From assembly GCA_943356455.1 (NCBI GenBank), contig CALRFB010000011.1:1-18455 (forward strand): a DNA stretch of 18,455 bases. Reading direction: 5' to 3'. Source of the stretch: Candidatus Nomurabacteria bacterium (GTDB lineage: Bacteria > Patescibacteriota > Minisyncoccia > Phycocordibacterales > UBA9973). The notes below the pieces were generated by a model. It did not search any database. It saw only the letters and a program-made list of their open reading frames with translations, and had not been told where the DNA came from. Each line of letters opens with the position of its first letter. Positions within the stretch are counted from its first letter, which is position 1. The position numbers and the translations under genes were made by a program. Positions 1 to 10,357 of this stretch are shown in pieces.

Positions 1-678
1 GTCAAGAAAGTCTACCTTTCGCCCAAGCAAGAAGATCAACATATTCGAGGTCTCATCAAACGAACTGGTGTCCCCGTCACTGATCTTGGTAAGGACAATC
101 TCCCGGGCATCGACAGCGACGTCACCCACCAAGGTGTCATTGGTGTTATTTCACTCGAGGATCTCATGCGTCCGATGAAAACTTTTTTGGCTAACCTCAA
201 AGTCACTGATGATACTTCTGTTATTGTACTCGGTGAAATCCAAGACCCGCACAATGTCGGCGCAATCATTCGATCGGCTGCAGCTTTTGGTGTTGCGGGT
301 GTACTCATACCAGAACACAACCAGGCTCCGGTGACTGGTGCTGTTGTGAAAGTTTCTGCAGGCATGGCTTTTCGTGTACCGCTTGTACAAATCGGTAACA
401 TCAATCAAGCCGTCAGAGATCTCAAAGAAGCTGGTTTTGTAGTTTATGGTCTCGAAGGTGATGGCAATGCATCTAGCACCGAAGAACAGTACGACAACCC
501 TACCGCATTTCTGATCGGCAATGAAGCTGTCGGGCTACGTCCAAAAACAAAAGAGATTTGCGATAAACTCCTTTCTATACCTATGCATCCACGATGTGAA
601 TCGCTCAACGCTGCGGTCTCGTCTGCGATTGCTCTATACTCATGGAGTGCCAAGCATCCACGATCAGTAAAACGATAA
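1..678 (+). CDS. rlmB: TrmH/SpoU-family rRNA 2'-O-methyltransferase, 5'-truncated (RlmB-like)
   Basis: The reading frame is open from base 1, so the gene begins upstream of the window; 225 residues are visible. The ATG at 166 is internal, because conserved sequence including THQGVIGVI lies before it. The fragment carries the three SpoU motifs that build the knotted SAM-binding fold: DPHNVGAIIRSAAAFGV (from about nt 244), FLIGNEAVGLRP (about nt 511) and the C-terminal block with SLNAAVSSAIALYS (about nt 601-645). Family members transfer a methyl group from SAM to a ribose 2'-OH; RlmB modifies a guanosine in the 23S rRNA peptidyl-transferase region. The missing N-terminus would hold the substrate-binding domain, so RlmB versus another TrmH-family enzyme is not fully settled. 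It is the only plus-strand gene and converges on ftsX. Confidence 0.9.
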   Translation, partial: VKKVYLSPKQEDQHIRGLIKRTGVPVTDLGKDNLPGIDSDVTHQGVIGVISLEDLMRPMKTFLANLKVTDDTSVIVLGEIQDPHNVGAIIRSAAAFGVAGVLIPEHNQAPVTGAVVKVSAGMAFRVPLVQIGNINQAVRDLKEAGFVVYGLEGDGNASSTEEQYDNPTAFLIGNEAVGLRPKTKEICDKLLSIPMHPRCESLNAAVSSAIALYSWSAKHPRSVKR

Positions 679-680
679 AT

Positions 681-708
681 AAAAAAAACACCCACTGGGT
701 GTTTTTTT
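681..708. terminator. Bidirectional intrinsic terminator between rlmB and ftsX
   Basis: Two bases after the rlmB stop is a hairpin with core CACCC-ACT-GGGTG, flanked by an A run on the left and a T run on the right. It therefore reads as a hairpin plus U-tract on either strand. It lies between two convergent genes and ends 10 bases before the ftsX stop, so it probably serves both transcripts. Confidence 0.85.
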
Positions 709-718
709 CTGCGTGGTG

Positions 719-1642
719 CTACTTCCTCAAGTATCGGCTAATTGCAATCCAACTAGAGATGACGCCGATAACGATACCTGAACCGAGGACGATAGCAAAA
801 ATCTGAAAGAAGTTTGATTTGTAGTATGCGAAGAGGTTCATACCAAAGAAGTCTGCCAGGTGGTTTCCCATCCAATATGTAAATGGATAGAAAATCAGCA
901 TCGTGATCATGGATGCGGCAATACCGTAGATAATACCCTCCATCATAAACGGACCTCGAATGTAGCGATTGCCAGCACCAACAAGACGCATGATGCCGAT
1001 CTCTTCGCGAGCAATAAATATCGCCAATCGCACGGTAGTAAATGTAATCATAATAGATATTGCCACCATGATAAATGACAGAATAAAACCGAGACGCTCA
1101 GCACCACTTGCGAGAACAGATAGCCTATCAATAACAGCTTTGTTTTGGTAGTAGTTTATTTTATCTATCGATGCTGATGCAGCCTTGACTGCAGAGCTAT
1201 CGCCTTCGAGAAACTTCACTACTGTTTCATACTGTGACGTTTCTTTGGCTTTTACGTTGAGTGATGCACCGAGTGGATTGTCGCCTATCTCTTCAAGTGC
1301 TTGAAGTGTAACGTAGTCATTCTGGTGACGTTCTTTAAATGTCGCCAGTGCTTGTTCGCGAGTAACATAGTCAATGGCTAAAACTTCAGGAAGCTTTTGC
1401 AGTGACGTCTTGAGATCGAGAATAGTGCTTTCTTGGGCAGTGCTCGTAAAGTAAATAGTGACATCTACTTTATCGCGAATATCTGCAAGCGATGAGTTCA
1501 ATATGGCATTCAAAAAAATAAGTCCAGCGATAACTGAAAGTGTAATCGTCGTAATGAGGACCGCGGCAATCGAAACGATGCCGTTGCGCTTGAAGCTCGT
1601 AATTCCCGACCGCATGATTCTTTTTACATCTACCCAAAACAT
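719..1642 (-). CDS. ftsX: Cell-division ABC transporter membrane subunit FtsX
   Basis: A 307-residue FtsX. Predicted membrane helices lie near residues 22-46, 184-209, 233-255 and 278-302. The large segment between helices 1 and 2 (about 47-183) is the extracytoplasmic domain, which in other bacteria contacts peptidoglycan hydrolases or their activators. The cytoplasmic block AREEIGIMRLVGAGNRYIRG (about 211-230) after helix 2 is the conserved FtsX/MacB-type coupling region that meets the ATPase. Family knowledge: FtsX does not move a solute but passes FtsE ATPase cycles across the membrane to control wall cleavage at division. It follows ftsE by 24 bases and is the last gene of the prfB-ftsE-ftsX run, an order common in bacteria. 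The spacer before the ATG is AT-rich with no Shine-Dalgarno. The stop is TAG. Confidence 0.95.
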   Translation of the reverse strand: MFWVDVKRIMRSGITSFKRNGIVSIAAVLITTITLSVIAGLIFLNAILNSSLADIRDKVDVTIYFTSTAQESTILDLKTSLQKLPEVLAIDYVTREQALATFKERHQNDYVTLQALEEIGDNPLGASLNVKAKETSQYETVVKFLEGDSSAVKAASASIDKINYYQNKAVIDRLSVLASGAERLGFILSFIMVAISIMITFTTVRLAIFIAREEIGIMRLVGAGNRYIRGPFMMEGIIYGIAASMITMLIFYPFTYWMGNHLADFFGMNLFAYYKSNFFQIFAIVLGSGIVIGVISSWIAISRYLRK

Positions 1643-1666
1643 ATGTTTGTATTTTGATTAATTAAT

Positions 1667-2347
1667 TTAAATAACATACTTGCCATCTTTATCATCTCGA
1701 ACGATGCGACCCTTATCGAGAGAAATAACACGCTTGCCGACAGATTCTATTACGCCCCGGTTGTGTGTTGTCAAAATAATAGTAGTACCGAGGTCATTTA
1801 TTTTCTTGAGAATCTGGACGACTTCGTACGTGTTGATTGGGTCGAGGTTGCCTGTCGGCTCGTCAGCAATAATGAGCTCCGGTTGGTTGATGATGGCGCG
1901 AGCAATAGCAAGACGTTGGCGCTCACCTCCTGAAAGCTGGTGTGGAAAATTGAAAATCTTGTCACCGAGATCAACGAGGTCAAGAACGTGTGGAACATCA
2001 CTCTTGATTTCTTCGTCGGTTTTTCCAGATGCCTCCATGGCAAATGCAATATTTTCATATGCAGTTTTATTTGAAAGTAGTTTAAAGTCTTGGAAAACAA
2101 CTCCGATACGTCTGCGGAGTTTGGTAAGCTCTTTGGCAGAAAGTGAGTGAATGTCGGTTGATTCAAAAAAAACATTGCCTTCGGTTGGACTTTCTTCAGC
2201 CAAGATGAGTTTGATGAGTGTCGTTTTACCTGCACCAGAATGGCCCACAAGCGAAACAAATTCACCAGCTGAAATAGTGAGGTTGATGTCCTCAAGTGCT
2301 GGAGAGTCTTTGGGATACTTTTTAGAGACGTTATTGAAATAAATCAT
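1667..2347 (-). CDS. ftsE: Cell-division ATP-binding protein FtsE
   Basis: A full-length 226-residue ABC ATPase. Visible motifs are Walker A GHSGAGKT (35-42), the Q-loop Q86 in VVFQDFKLL, the signature LSGGERQ (138-144), Walker B LIIADE (158-163) followed by PTGNLD, and the H-loop histidine in TTHNR (H195). The VFQDFKLL segment and the position directly before ftsX identify it as FtsE rather than a generic exporter ATPase. It powers FtsX at the inner face of the membrane. Only 5 bases separate the prfB stop from this ATG, with no Shine-Dalgarno, so translation is probably coupled to prfB. A TATAAA lies 4 bases before the ATG but is too close to be a convincing promoter. Confidence 0.96.
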   Translation of the reverse strand: MIYFNNVSKKYPKDSPALEDINLTISAGEFVSLVGHSGAGKTTLIKLILAEESPTEGNVFFESTDIHSLSAKELTKLRRRIGVVFQDFKLLSNKTAYENIAFAMEASGKTDEEIKSDVPHVLDLVDLGDKIFNFPHQLSGGERQRLAIARAIINQPELIIADEPTGNLDPINTYEVVQILKKINDLGTTIILTTHNRGVIESVGKRVISLDKGRIVRDDKDGKYVI

Positions 2348-2352
2348 ATTCT

Positions 2353-3240
2353 TTATAATGCTTGTTCGGCTTCTATAAAGGCATCGAGATCGCCTTCGAG
2401 TACGGCATCAACTTGTGAAGTCTCGACGTCTGTACGATGATCTTTCACCATCTTGTACGGATGGAGCACATAGCTCCTGATTTGATTCCCCCATTCGATA
2501 TCTGTTGATTTCGAAATATACATGCGCTCTTTTTCGGCTTTCTGTTCTTCTTCACGTAGTCGATACAGTTTGCCTTTGAGGAGTGACATGGCCCGATCGC
2601 GATTGGCTTCCTGTGTTCGTTCGCCGTCGGCATGAACAGCGAGACCAGTCGGTGTGTGCACAATGCGCACAGCAGTTTCGCGCTTATTGACATTTTGGCC
2701 ACCTGGGCCGGAAGAACGGGCGAAATCGATAGACAGCTCGCTTTCGGGTATCGTTACTTCGATATCACTTTTGTCGAATTTCGGAATAACTTCTACCAAA
2801 GAAAACGATGTGTGGCGAAGTTTTTTAGAATTGAAGGGTGAAATACGAACCAGGCGATGCACGCCCGACTCGTTTTTTAGTATACCATATGACCGCTTTC
2901 CTTTCACTTCAAACGTTACATTGCGAAAACCACCTTGGTCATTCTTATTTTCATGAATCAAGAACACCGTAAAGCCTTTGCGTTCGGCATATTTGTGGTA
3001 CATGGTAAAAAGCATGGCCGAGAAATCTTCAGCATCATCACCGCCGGCTCCAGAAAAAATAGTTATCACAGCATCGCCAGCATCGTATTTACCAACACCA
3101 GACAAAGCTTCTTTAAGTTTTTGATATTCGACAATGACAGCTTGAGCTTTGGTTTTATCGTTCCAGAAATCTGCACCGCTCATTTCAAGCTCAAGCGAGG
3201 CAATAGCTTCTTCTATTTTTTCTTTTCGTTCGTTTGCCAT
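2353..3240 (-). CDS. prfB: Peptide chain release factor 2 (RF2), shortened N-terminal domain
   Basis: A 295-residue class I release factor. The codon-recognition tripeptide is SPF (134-136, in VRISPFNSK), which marks RF2 (UAA/UGA) rather than RF1. The catalytic GGQ is at 180-182 in SSGPGGQNVNK. The C-terminal WGNQIRSYVLHPYK and DHRTDVET blocks are also typical. E. coli RF2 is about 365 residues with GGQ near 250, so roughly 70 residues are missing, all from domain 1, both at the extreme N-terminus and in the coiled-coil part before GAGG (64-67). I see no in-frame TGA or CTTTGA-type slippery site, so the usual programmed frameshift is absent. The start ATG abuts the TAA of the upstream gene in the same frame, so reinitiation is likely. 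It heads the prfB-ftsE-ftsX arrangement. Confidence 0.95.
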   Translation of the reverse strand: MANERKEKIEEAIASLELEMSGADFWNDKTKAQAVIVEYQKLKEALSGVGKYDAGDAVITIFSGAGGDDAEDFSAMLFTMYHKYAERKGFTVFLIHENKNDQGGFRNVTFEVKGKRSYGILKNESGVHRLVRISPFNSKKLRHTSFSLVEVIPKFDKSDIEVTIPESELSIDFARSSGPGGQNVNKRETAVRIVHTPTGLAVHADGERTQEANRDRAMSLLKGKLYRLREEEQKAEKERMYISKSTDIEWGNQIRSYVLHPYKMVKDHRTDVETSQVDAVLEGDLDAFIEAEQAL

Positions 3241-3813
3241 TTAAATGTAATTGAATTCATTGAATACGTCTTCGTACATACGTATGACGCGATTGGCTTC
3301 AGCTTGGGTTAGTTCAAAATTGGAACCATCGTGGGCAATGCGATTGCGAACTTTGTGTGCTTCCCATGCAGCTTGCACATTTGCAAACTCGGCTTGTGAG
3401 GCATTCTTGAGACGATCACCAAGCGTTGCACCAATCAAACCGATTTTTATTGTTAGTTCTTCCAGTATTGTGTCTGCTTCAATAATAGCTAGGCGCCACT
3501 CTGCTGCATTGTTTGAAAACATATGGCTTTGGATAATCTGCCATTTTTCATGTTTAGGTGGAACAACAGGAGTTGCAGCAAGCAATTTCTCGGCTTTCTT
3601 TTTCTTTTCTTCGGATTCTATTTCTTTGACACGAAGCGTGGAGTAGAAAATAACATAGAGAAAGACAATGCACAAAATACCAAGAATGATGAGGAGACCT
3701 TTGCCGAGCGAACCACCAAATAAGCTATACCAAATCCAGTGCAGAAAATCGTACAATTTCCCAAACAAATAATCCAGATTTATAAATGGAATGCCTGTAC
3801 CCGACGATTGCAT
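3241..3813 (-). CDS. Single-pass membrane protein with HEPN-like RxxxxH motif, unknown function
   Basis: I do not recognise this 190-residue protein as a named family. An amphipathic or aromatic N-terminus (10-32) is followed by one strong membrane helix (about 38-58), then a lysine/glutamate-rich linker (61-78), leaving a mostly alpha-helical C-terminal domain (about 88-190) that is probably cytoplasmic. That domain contains KVRNRIAHDG, with R156 and H161 in an R-x4-H spacing between two predicted helices. This resembles the motif of HEPN domains and DUF4145-like proteins, many of which are RNases, although the motif alone is weak. The gene has its own predicted promoter 8 bases before the ATG. 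It leads into prfB with a TAA-ATG junction in the same reading frame. Co-transcription with prfB and ftsEX is inferred from the lack of any gap. Confidence 0.8.
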   Translation of the reverse strand: MQSSGTGIPFINLDYLFGKLYDFLHWIWYSLFGGSLGKGLLIILGILCIVFLYVIFYSTLRVKEIESEEKKKKAEKLLAATPVVPPKHEKWQIIQSHMFSNNAAEWRLAIIEADTILEELTIKIGLIGATLGDRLKNASQAEFANVQAAWEAHKVRNRIAHDGSNFELTQAEANRVIRMYEDVFNEFNYI

Positions 3814-3821
3814 ATAGGCAG

Positions 3822-3830
3822 ATTATAGCA
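3822..3830 (-). promoter_or_regulatory. Extended -10 promoter of the membrane protein-prfB-ftsEX unit
   Basis: The minus strand reads TGCTATAAT, a perfect consensus extended -10, ending 8 bases before the ATG at 3813. Transcription starting 6-7 bases beyond the box would leave an mRNA leader of about 2 nt or less. No convincing -35 is visible at the right spacing. The site fills the 25-base gap after gatA. Confidence 0.7.
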
Positions 3831-3838
3831 CGTTAGCT

Positions 3839-5281
3839 TTAGATTTTTTCGTAGTCCATCGCAAAATCAAAGAGTTTTTTGTCAGCACCCGTGGCTGTCG
3901 CAAAATGAATATCGAGTGGTAGACCAGTCGAATGCATACCATTTGGCAATGACAATGCTGGGTTACCAGCAATGTTTGCAGGAACCGTAAAAATATCTGA
4001 AAGGTACATGGCGAGCGGGTCTTTTGTTTTTTCACCAATTTTAAATGCGGGAGTTGGACTTGTTGGAGTTGCAATAATATCTACTTCTTTAAAAATACTA
4101 TCGAATTCTTTTTTAATCATATCGCGAACGAGCAAGGCTTTGCGGTAATACGCATCGTAGTAGCCATGCGAAAGTACATAGGCACCGAGCATACTACGGC
4201 GTCGTGTTTCAGGCCCGAAACCCCGAGCGCGTGTTTTGGCATATACATCAAAAAGGTTTTTTGGATCTACTGCTGCATCGGTTGCAGCAGAATAACCGTA
4301 ACGAATACCGTCGAGACGAGACAAGTTTGTCGAAACTTCTGCCGGCATGAGGATGTAGTATACAGCAAGTGAATACTTCATCGTAGGAAGAGAAATGTCT
4401 TTGATTGTGTAGCCTGCCGTGCGAAGTTTTGCTATTGAAGCTTTAAAATTTGAAAGTGTTTCTGGATCAATTCCCTTCTGTTCAACTTCACTCCATGGCA
4501 CCCCGATGATTTTTGTTTCAGTGCCGTTTTCATCCGCATATTTCTTGCGTAATTCAAGTGGTACAGAAGTTGCATCATTTGTGTCATGTGCCGATATTGC
4601 CGAATAAACAAGAGCTGCATCTTCGGCGTTTTTAGCAAAAGGCCCAATCTGATCAAGTGAATTTCCCATAGCGATAACTCCATGACGGCTTACATAGTCA
4701 TATGTTGGCTTCATTCCGACTACACCACAAAGTGAGGCGGGTTGGCGAACGGAGCCACCTGTGTCTGAACCGAGTGCTGCTAGGCACATACCGCTTGCTA
4801 CCGCTGCGGCTGAACCACCCGACGAACCTCCAGCCACGCGACTACTGTTGTATGGATTTTTTACTACACCATAGGCAGAATTTTCTGTGGACGAACCCAT
4901 GGCGAATTCGTCCATGTTTGCACGACCCAAAATAACGACCCCTTGTGCGCGAAGATTTTTTACAGGAAGACCTGAATATGTCGCAATGTAAGGCTCAAGA
5001 ATTTTTGAACCTCCGGATACATGGTGACCTTCAAAAAGAATGTTATCTTTGAGAATAATTGGAATACCGGTGAGTTGCGTTGCAGTGCCTTCTTTAAACA
5101 TTTTTTCAGCCTCGCGTGCCTGTTCTTTCCAATCAGCAAAAACCTCAAGTACAGCATTGAGTTCAGGATTTTTTGCATCGATAACAGCGACACAAGCTTC
5201 ACAAAGTTCCGTTGCGGTATAGCCACCACGCACCATTGCAGCATGAGCTTCAGTAATAGTTAGTTTTGTTGTATCTATCAT
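3839..5281 (-). CDS. gatA: Asp-tRNA(Asn)/Glu-tRNA(Gln) amidotransferase subunit A
   Basis: A full-length 480-residue amidase-signature enzyme. It frees ammonia from glutamine, which the GatB subunit then uses to convert misacylated Glu-tRNA(Gln) or Asp-tRNA(Asn) to the correct aminoacyl-tRNA. The catalytic Ser-cisSer-Lys triad is in place: K78 in PIILKDN, cis-Ser S153 in VAGGSSGGSAAA and nucleophile S177 in GSDTGGSVRQPAS. The K-S-S spacing of 75 and 24 residues matches that known for bacterial GatA. The motif CGVVGMKPTYDYVSRHG (185-201) is typical of GatA rather than other amidases. It follows gatC by 3 bases; gatB is not in the window. The gene implies indirect synthesis of Gln-tRNA and/or Asn-tRNA. 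Confidence 0.97.
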   Translation of the reverse strand: MIDTTKLTITEAHAAMVRGGYTATELCEACVAVIDAKNPELNAVLEVFADWKEQAREAEKMFKEGTATQLTGIPIILKDNILFEGHHVSGGSKILEPYIATYSGLPVKNLRAQGVVILGRANMDEFAMGSSTENSAYGVVKNPYNSSRVAGGSSGGSAAAVASGMCLAALGSDTGGSVRQPASLCGVVGMKPTYDYVSRHGVIAMGNSLDQIGPFAKNAEDAALVYSAISAHDTNDATSVPLELRKKYADENGTETKIIGVPWSEVEQKGIDPETLSNFKASIAKLRTAGYTIKDISLPTMKYSLAVYYILMPAEVSTNLSRLDGIRYGYSAATDAAVDPKNLFDVYAKTRARGFGPETRRRSMLGAYVLSHGYYDAYYRKALLVRDMIKKEFDSIFKEVDIIATPTSPTPAFKIGEKTKDPLAMYLSDIFTVPANIAGNPALSLPNGMHSTGLPLDIHFATATGADKKLFDFAMDYEKI

Positions 5282-5284
5282 ATG

Positions 5285-5617
5285 TTAGCCGAGAATTTTT
5301 TTAACTTTAACAAAACCATCTTGTGTAGCTGGCGCTTGATCCAAAATTTTTTGAGAAAAAGCACCGCCTTCGTGACCAGTAGTTACTTCATCTTCACGGA
5401 GGATATTGTATATATCGCCAACTTCACCGAGTGCAACAGTGTCATCTGAAGAAATGCTGCTGGCTGAGGTTTTCGCGTTAGTAGTTGTAGTCACTTCCCT
5501 AATCTGATCAACGTAGTGAAGGATATTTTCGAGGTCAGTCGCAAAAGTCTGCTTTTCAGCATCAGTGAGCTCTATGCGCGAGAGCTGGGCGAGTTTTTCT
5601 ATATCGCGGATTTCCAT
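5285..5617 (-). CDS. gatC: Asp-tRNA(Asn)/Glu-tRNA(Gln) amidotransferase subunit C
   Basis: A 110-residue GatC, slightly longer than the usual ~95-100. The N-terminal helix IEKLAQLSRIELTDAEK (6-22), the DLENILHYVDQI helix (28-39) and the C-terminal NILREDEV segment (71-78) ending in DGFVKVKKILG are family hallmarks. GatC is a small belt-like subunit that wraps the GatA-GatB interface and stabilises the complex; it has no catalytic residues. A serine/threonine-rich linker (about 43-59) looks extended. It is the first gene of a gatC-gatA pair and starts from a predicted leaderless promoter whose -10 box lies 6 bases before the ATG. Confidence 0.94.
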   Translation of the reverse strand: MEIRDIEKLAQLSRIELTDAEKQTFATDLENILHYVDQIREVTTTTNAKTSASSISSDDTVALGEVGDIYNILREDEVTTGHEGGAFSQKILDQAPATQDGFVKVKKILG

Positions 5618-5623
5618 AGGGCT

Positions 5624-5632
5624 AGAATAGCA
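5624..5632 (-). promoter_or_regulatory. Extended -10 promoter of gatC-gatA
   Basis: The minus strand reads TGCTATTCT, ending 6 bases before the gatC ATG (5617). With the normal -10 to +1 distance, transcription would begin at the A of the start codon, giving a leaderless mRNA. No clear -35 is seen. The site lies in the 37-base ligA-gatC gap. Confidence 0.65.
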
Positions 5633-5654
5633 TATTACACAGCCTAAATAAACA

Positions 5655-8356
<2,702 letters not shown>

Positions 8357-8365
8357 AGAGATGTG

Positions 8366-8953
8366 TTAGTTTGGCAACCAGTTAGTTAAGTTTTCTGTGA
8401 GCGTAATATTTTTTTCACCTGTATTTTTTTCTTGCCAATAGACAGAAGCGGTTATTGTAATTTCATCTGTACCGATTTGTTGAATAGTAAAAAATCGGCG
8501 GAAAGGAGTATTTGGACTTGGTGAATATGGCTGAGAAAAGTATCCTGACAACGCATCTACACTAACGGGATAATCAACGCATCGGTTCTGGTCTCCGCAA
8601 GCTATGAATTCCGGAGTTGGGTCAGTGTCTGTTGGGTCTGCGATCACGCATAACGCACCGTCACATACCAGAATACTGTCCAAAAAACTATTCCAGTTTT
8701 GAGCTACGCCAACAGCAGGGCTGTATTTATTGCGAACGTGACGAATATACTCCAATTCTTCTTGTACGAGATAGTTGGCGGTGATGCGATTTTTTGTGGC
8801 AATAGTACTTGCAACGCCACTTGCGACAGTTGAAATAACCGCAGTGATAGATATCGAGAAAATTGCAACTGCAACCAGTGTTTCAACAAGAGTAAATCCT
8901 GCCTGGGTAACTGCTGCCTTTTTTCCTCTATTTTTAACAAATAATAATTTCAT
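8366..8953 (-). CDS. PilV/GspI-like minor pilin
   Basis: A 195-residue prepilin. The leader ends in VTQAG, with cleavage expected between G19 and F20. The mature N-terminus FTLVETLVAVAIFSISI carries Glu at position 5, needed for methylation and subunit docking in this family. The ETLVAVAIF pattern and the following helix (about 45-75, with EELEYIRHVRNK) are typical of PilV/GspI proteins. Four cysteines sit in two close pairs (LVCDGALC and ACGDQNRC), consistent with disulfides outside the cell. It lies between the PilW-like and PilX-like genes with 9-base gaps on both sides and no Shine-Dalgarno. The subtype is inferred from N-terminus and gene order. Confidence 0.8.
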   Translation of the reverse strand: MKLLFVKNRGKKAAVTQAGFTLVETLVAVAIFSISITAVISTVASGVASTIATKNRITANYLVQEELEYIRHVRNKYSPAVGVAQNWNSFLDSILVCDGALCVIADPTDTDPTPEFIACGDQNRCVDYPVSVDALSGYFSQPYSPSPNTPFRRFFTIQQIGTDEITITASVYWQEKNTGEKNITLTENLTNWLPN

Positions 8954-8962
8954 ATACGTGTG

Positions 8963-9637
8963 CTATGGCATGACTACATCGATGTTTCGTTGTGTTGCTG
9001 TTGTTTGTAAACTAAATGGCGTCTCAACATTTTTGTATATAACTTTTCCAGAAATACGGATCGTGACACGGGGTGCAGCAGCATATGTTCCAGGTATCGT
9101 ATTAAATACATTGAATCCGGAAGTGGTACAATCGATATGAATATCTGAAGATGTAATGGCGACAAAATTTGCACCGCCATCTATAGATTTTTTCAACGTA
9201 CAGTTGTCAGCCGGATCAAACCAATACACGACTTGATCCTCAGCATGAGCTGTCGCTGTGGTTTGATCAAATGGAATACCTGACATGGGTTCGAGCGCGA
9301 CTTCCATAGCACCCGTGTGTCCCGTGGTACCACAGTCGTTCGGAGTTACGAGAAAATCATTGGCTTGACCGAAAACTATCGCTGGATCAGTTCCCGTCAC
9401 GCAGTGATAGTATGATCCAAGTTTAAAATTGCGAGACATGTCTTCCATTGTGTAATTTAAATTGTCGATAATACTACGCAGGTTTTGAGATTTTTTATTG
9501 ACACTATTCACATTGAGCAAACTACTAATACCGATCACCATGACAATAGTAAATATTGCAATAGCTACCATTGCTTCAATCAATGTAAAACCTTGCTGGT
9601 GGGGATTTTTTTTTATTTTAGAAAAATAAGTATCCAT
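8963..9637 (-). CDS. PilW/GspJ-like minor pilin
   Basis: A 224-residue prepilin. The signal is KIKKNPHQQG, then FTLIEAMVAIAIFTIVM, with cleavage after G16 and the conserved Glu at mature position 5 (E21). The EAMVAIAIF pattern and the largest-but-one size in the cluster fit PilW/GspJ. The helix continues to about residue 70 (LRSIIDNLNYTMEDMSRNF), followed by a beta-rich globular part with four cysteines. It follows the FimT-like gene by 9 bases and precedes the PilV-like gene by 9 bases. In related systems PilV, PilW and PilX with FimU/GspH form a tip complex that primes filament assembly. Exact subtype remains inference. Confidence 0.8.
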   Translation of the reverse strand: MDTYFSKIKKNPHQQGFTLIEAMVAIAIFTIVMVIGISSLLNVNSVNKKSQNLRSIIDNLNYTMEDMSRNFKLGSYYHCVTGTDPAIVFGQANDFLVTPNDCGTTGHTGAMEVALEPMSGIPFDQTTATAHAEDQVVYWFDPADNCTLKKSIDGGANFVAITSSDIHIDCTTSGFNVFNTIPGTYAAAPRVTIRISGKVIYKNVETPFSLQTTATQRNIDVVMP

Positions 9638-9646
9638 GATTTTTTA

Positions 9647-10354
9647 CTACTGATGGGATTGTACACTGATTTGACCTAACCCTGTAACAATAATATCCTT
9701 GCTTGCTGTATCGCTATTTGGTGAACTTACCGTAATCTTGGCATAATTATAAACTGCACCTGAACTCACATCTGTTGTGATAATAGCGTCTGGAAACGGA
9801 CGTTTAAAAACAATGTTGAGACCATAATCACCGGTGATATCTTCGGTGCATTCATTTTCTATCCCTACACAAATTTCACTAATATAGTTTCCTTGGCCGA
9901 GTGAAATATTATCTAGGCACTCTGTTCCTAACCCAGTACCGCACGCAGGATAACCGTTGTGGAGCATATTGTCGGGCACTGTCGGCTCTAGCATGTAATC
10001 AAAAAAAGTAAGTAGAGTTTTGCCTGGTGTGCCTCCATAGCCAGCAATAACATTGTTACTGCCGTCAGCATACGTGGTCAGATATACACCGTATCTCGGT
10101 GCGCAATCTCTCGTGAGTCGATCGCACGTGGCGAGTACATCGTTGGTTCGCCCGGAAATTGCATCTTTTTGTGCCTGATTGATTTGAAGTGCAATATCTT
10201 GAGCCAAATTTTGCAATGTAATATTGCGACCAAATCGTGTGAAGTTGAGCAACAGCGTTCCTGCTAAAATAGAAAAAATTGAGATAACAATAATAAGTTC
10301 AATGTACGTAACACCACGTTGTTCTCGATCAAATTCATTCCAAAAACGAAGCAT
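9647..10354 (-). CDS. FimT/GspH-like minor pilin
   Basis: A 235-residue prepilin with leader ending REQRG, cleavage after G14, and mature start VTYIELIIVISIFSIL (Glu at position 5, E19). Mature residue 1 is Val rather than the usual Phe. The helix is followed by LAQDIALQINQAQKDAI, the typical H-pilin pattern in which the first helix leads into an amphipathic segment. The C-terminal domain contains six cysteines in three close pairs (near 81/90, 138/146 and 157/164), the most in the cluster. The gene begins 3 bases after the pilD stop, so it is translationally coupled to pilD. GspH/FimT proteins are core minor pilins; in some species a FimT protein binds DNA, but nothing in this sequence proves that here. 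Confidence 0.78.
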   Translation of the reverse strand: MLRFWNEFDREQRGVTYIELIIVISIFSILAGTLLLNFTRFGRNITLQNLAQDIALQINQAQKDAISGRTNDVLATCDRLTRDCAPRYGVYLTTYADGSNNVIAGYGGTPGKTLLTFFDYMLEPTVPDNMLHNGYPACGTGLGTECLDNISLGQGNYISEICVGIENECTEDITGDYGLNIVFKRPFPDAIITTDVSSGAVYNYAKITVSSPNSDTASKDIIVTGLGQISVQSHQ

Positions 10355-10357
10355 ATA

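Noticed and set aside
166..678. rlmB starting at the ATG at 166
   Set aside because: The frame is open to base 1 and the upstream residues include conserved family sequence, so this ATG is internal.
1680..2150. Long plus-strand open frames opposite ftsE, gatA and ligA, and similar antisense frames elsewhere
   Set aside because: They are shadows of clearly conserved minus-strand genes, with low-complexity translations and no domain.
2352..2357. TATAAA as a promoter of ftsE
   Set aside because: It is only 4 bases before the ATG, overlaps the prfB stop and lacks the TG extension; co-transcription with prfB is simpler.
3200..3330. Programmed +1 frameshift at the start of prfB
   Set aside because: No CTTTGA or purine-rich stimulator is found, and no other frame upstream encodes the missing RF2 N-terminus.
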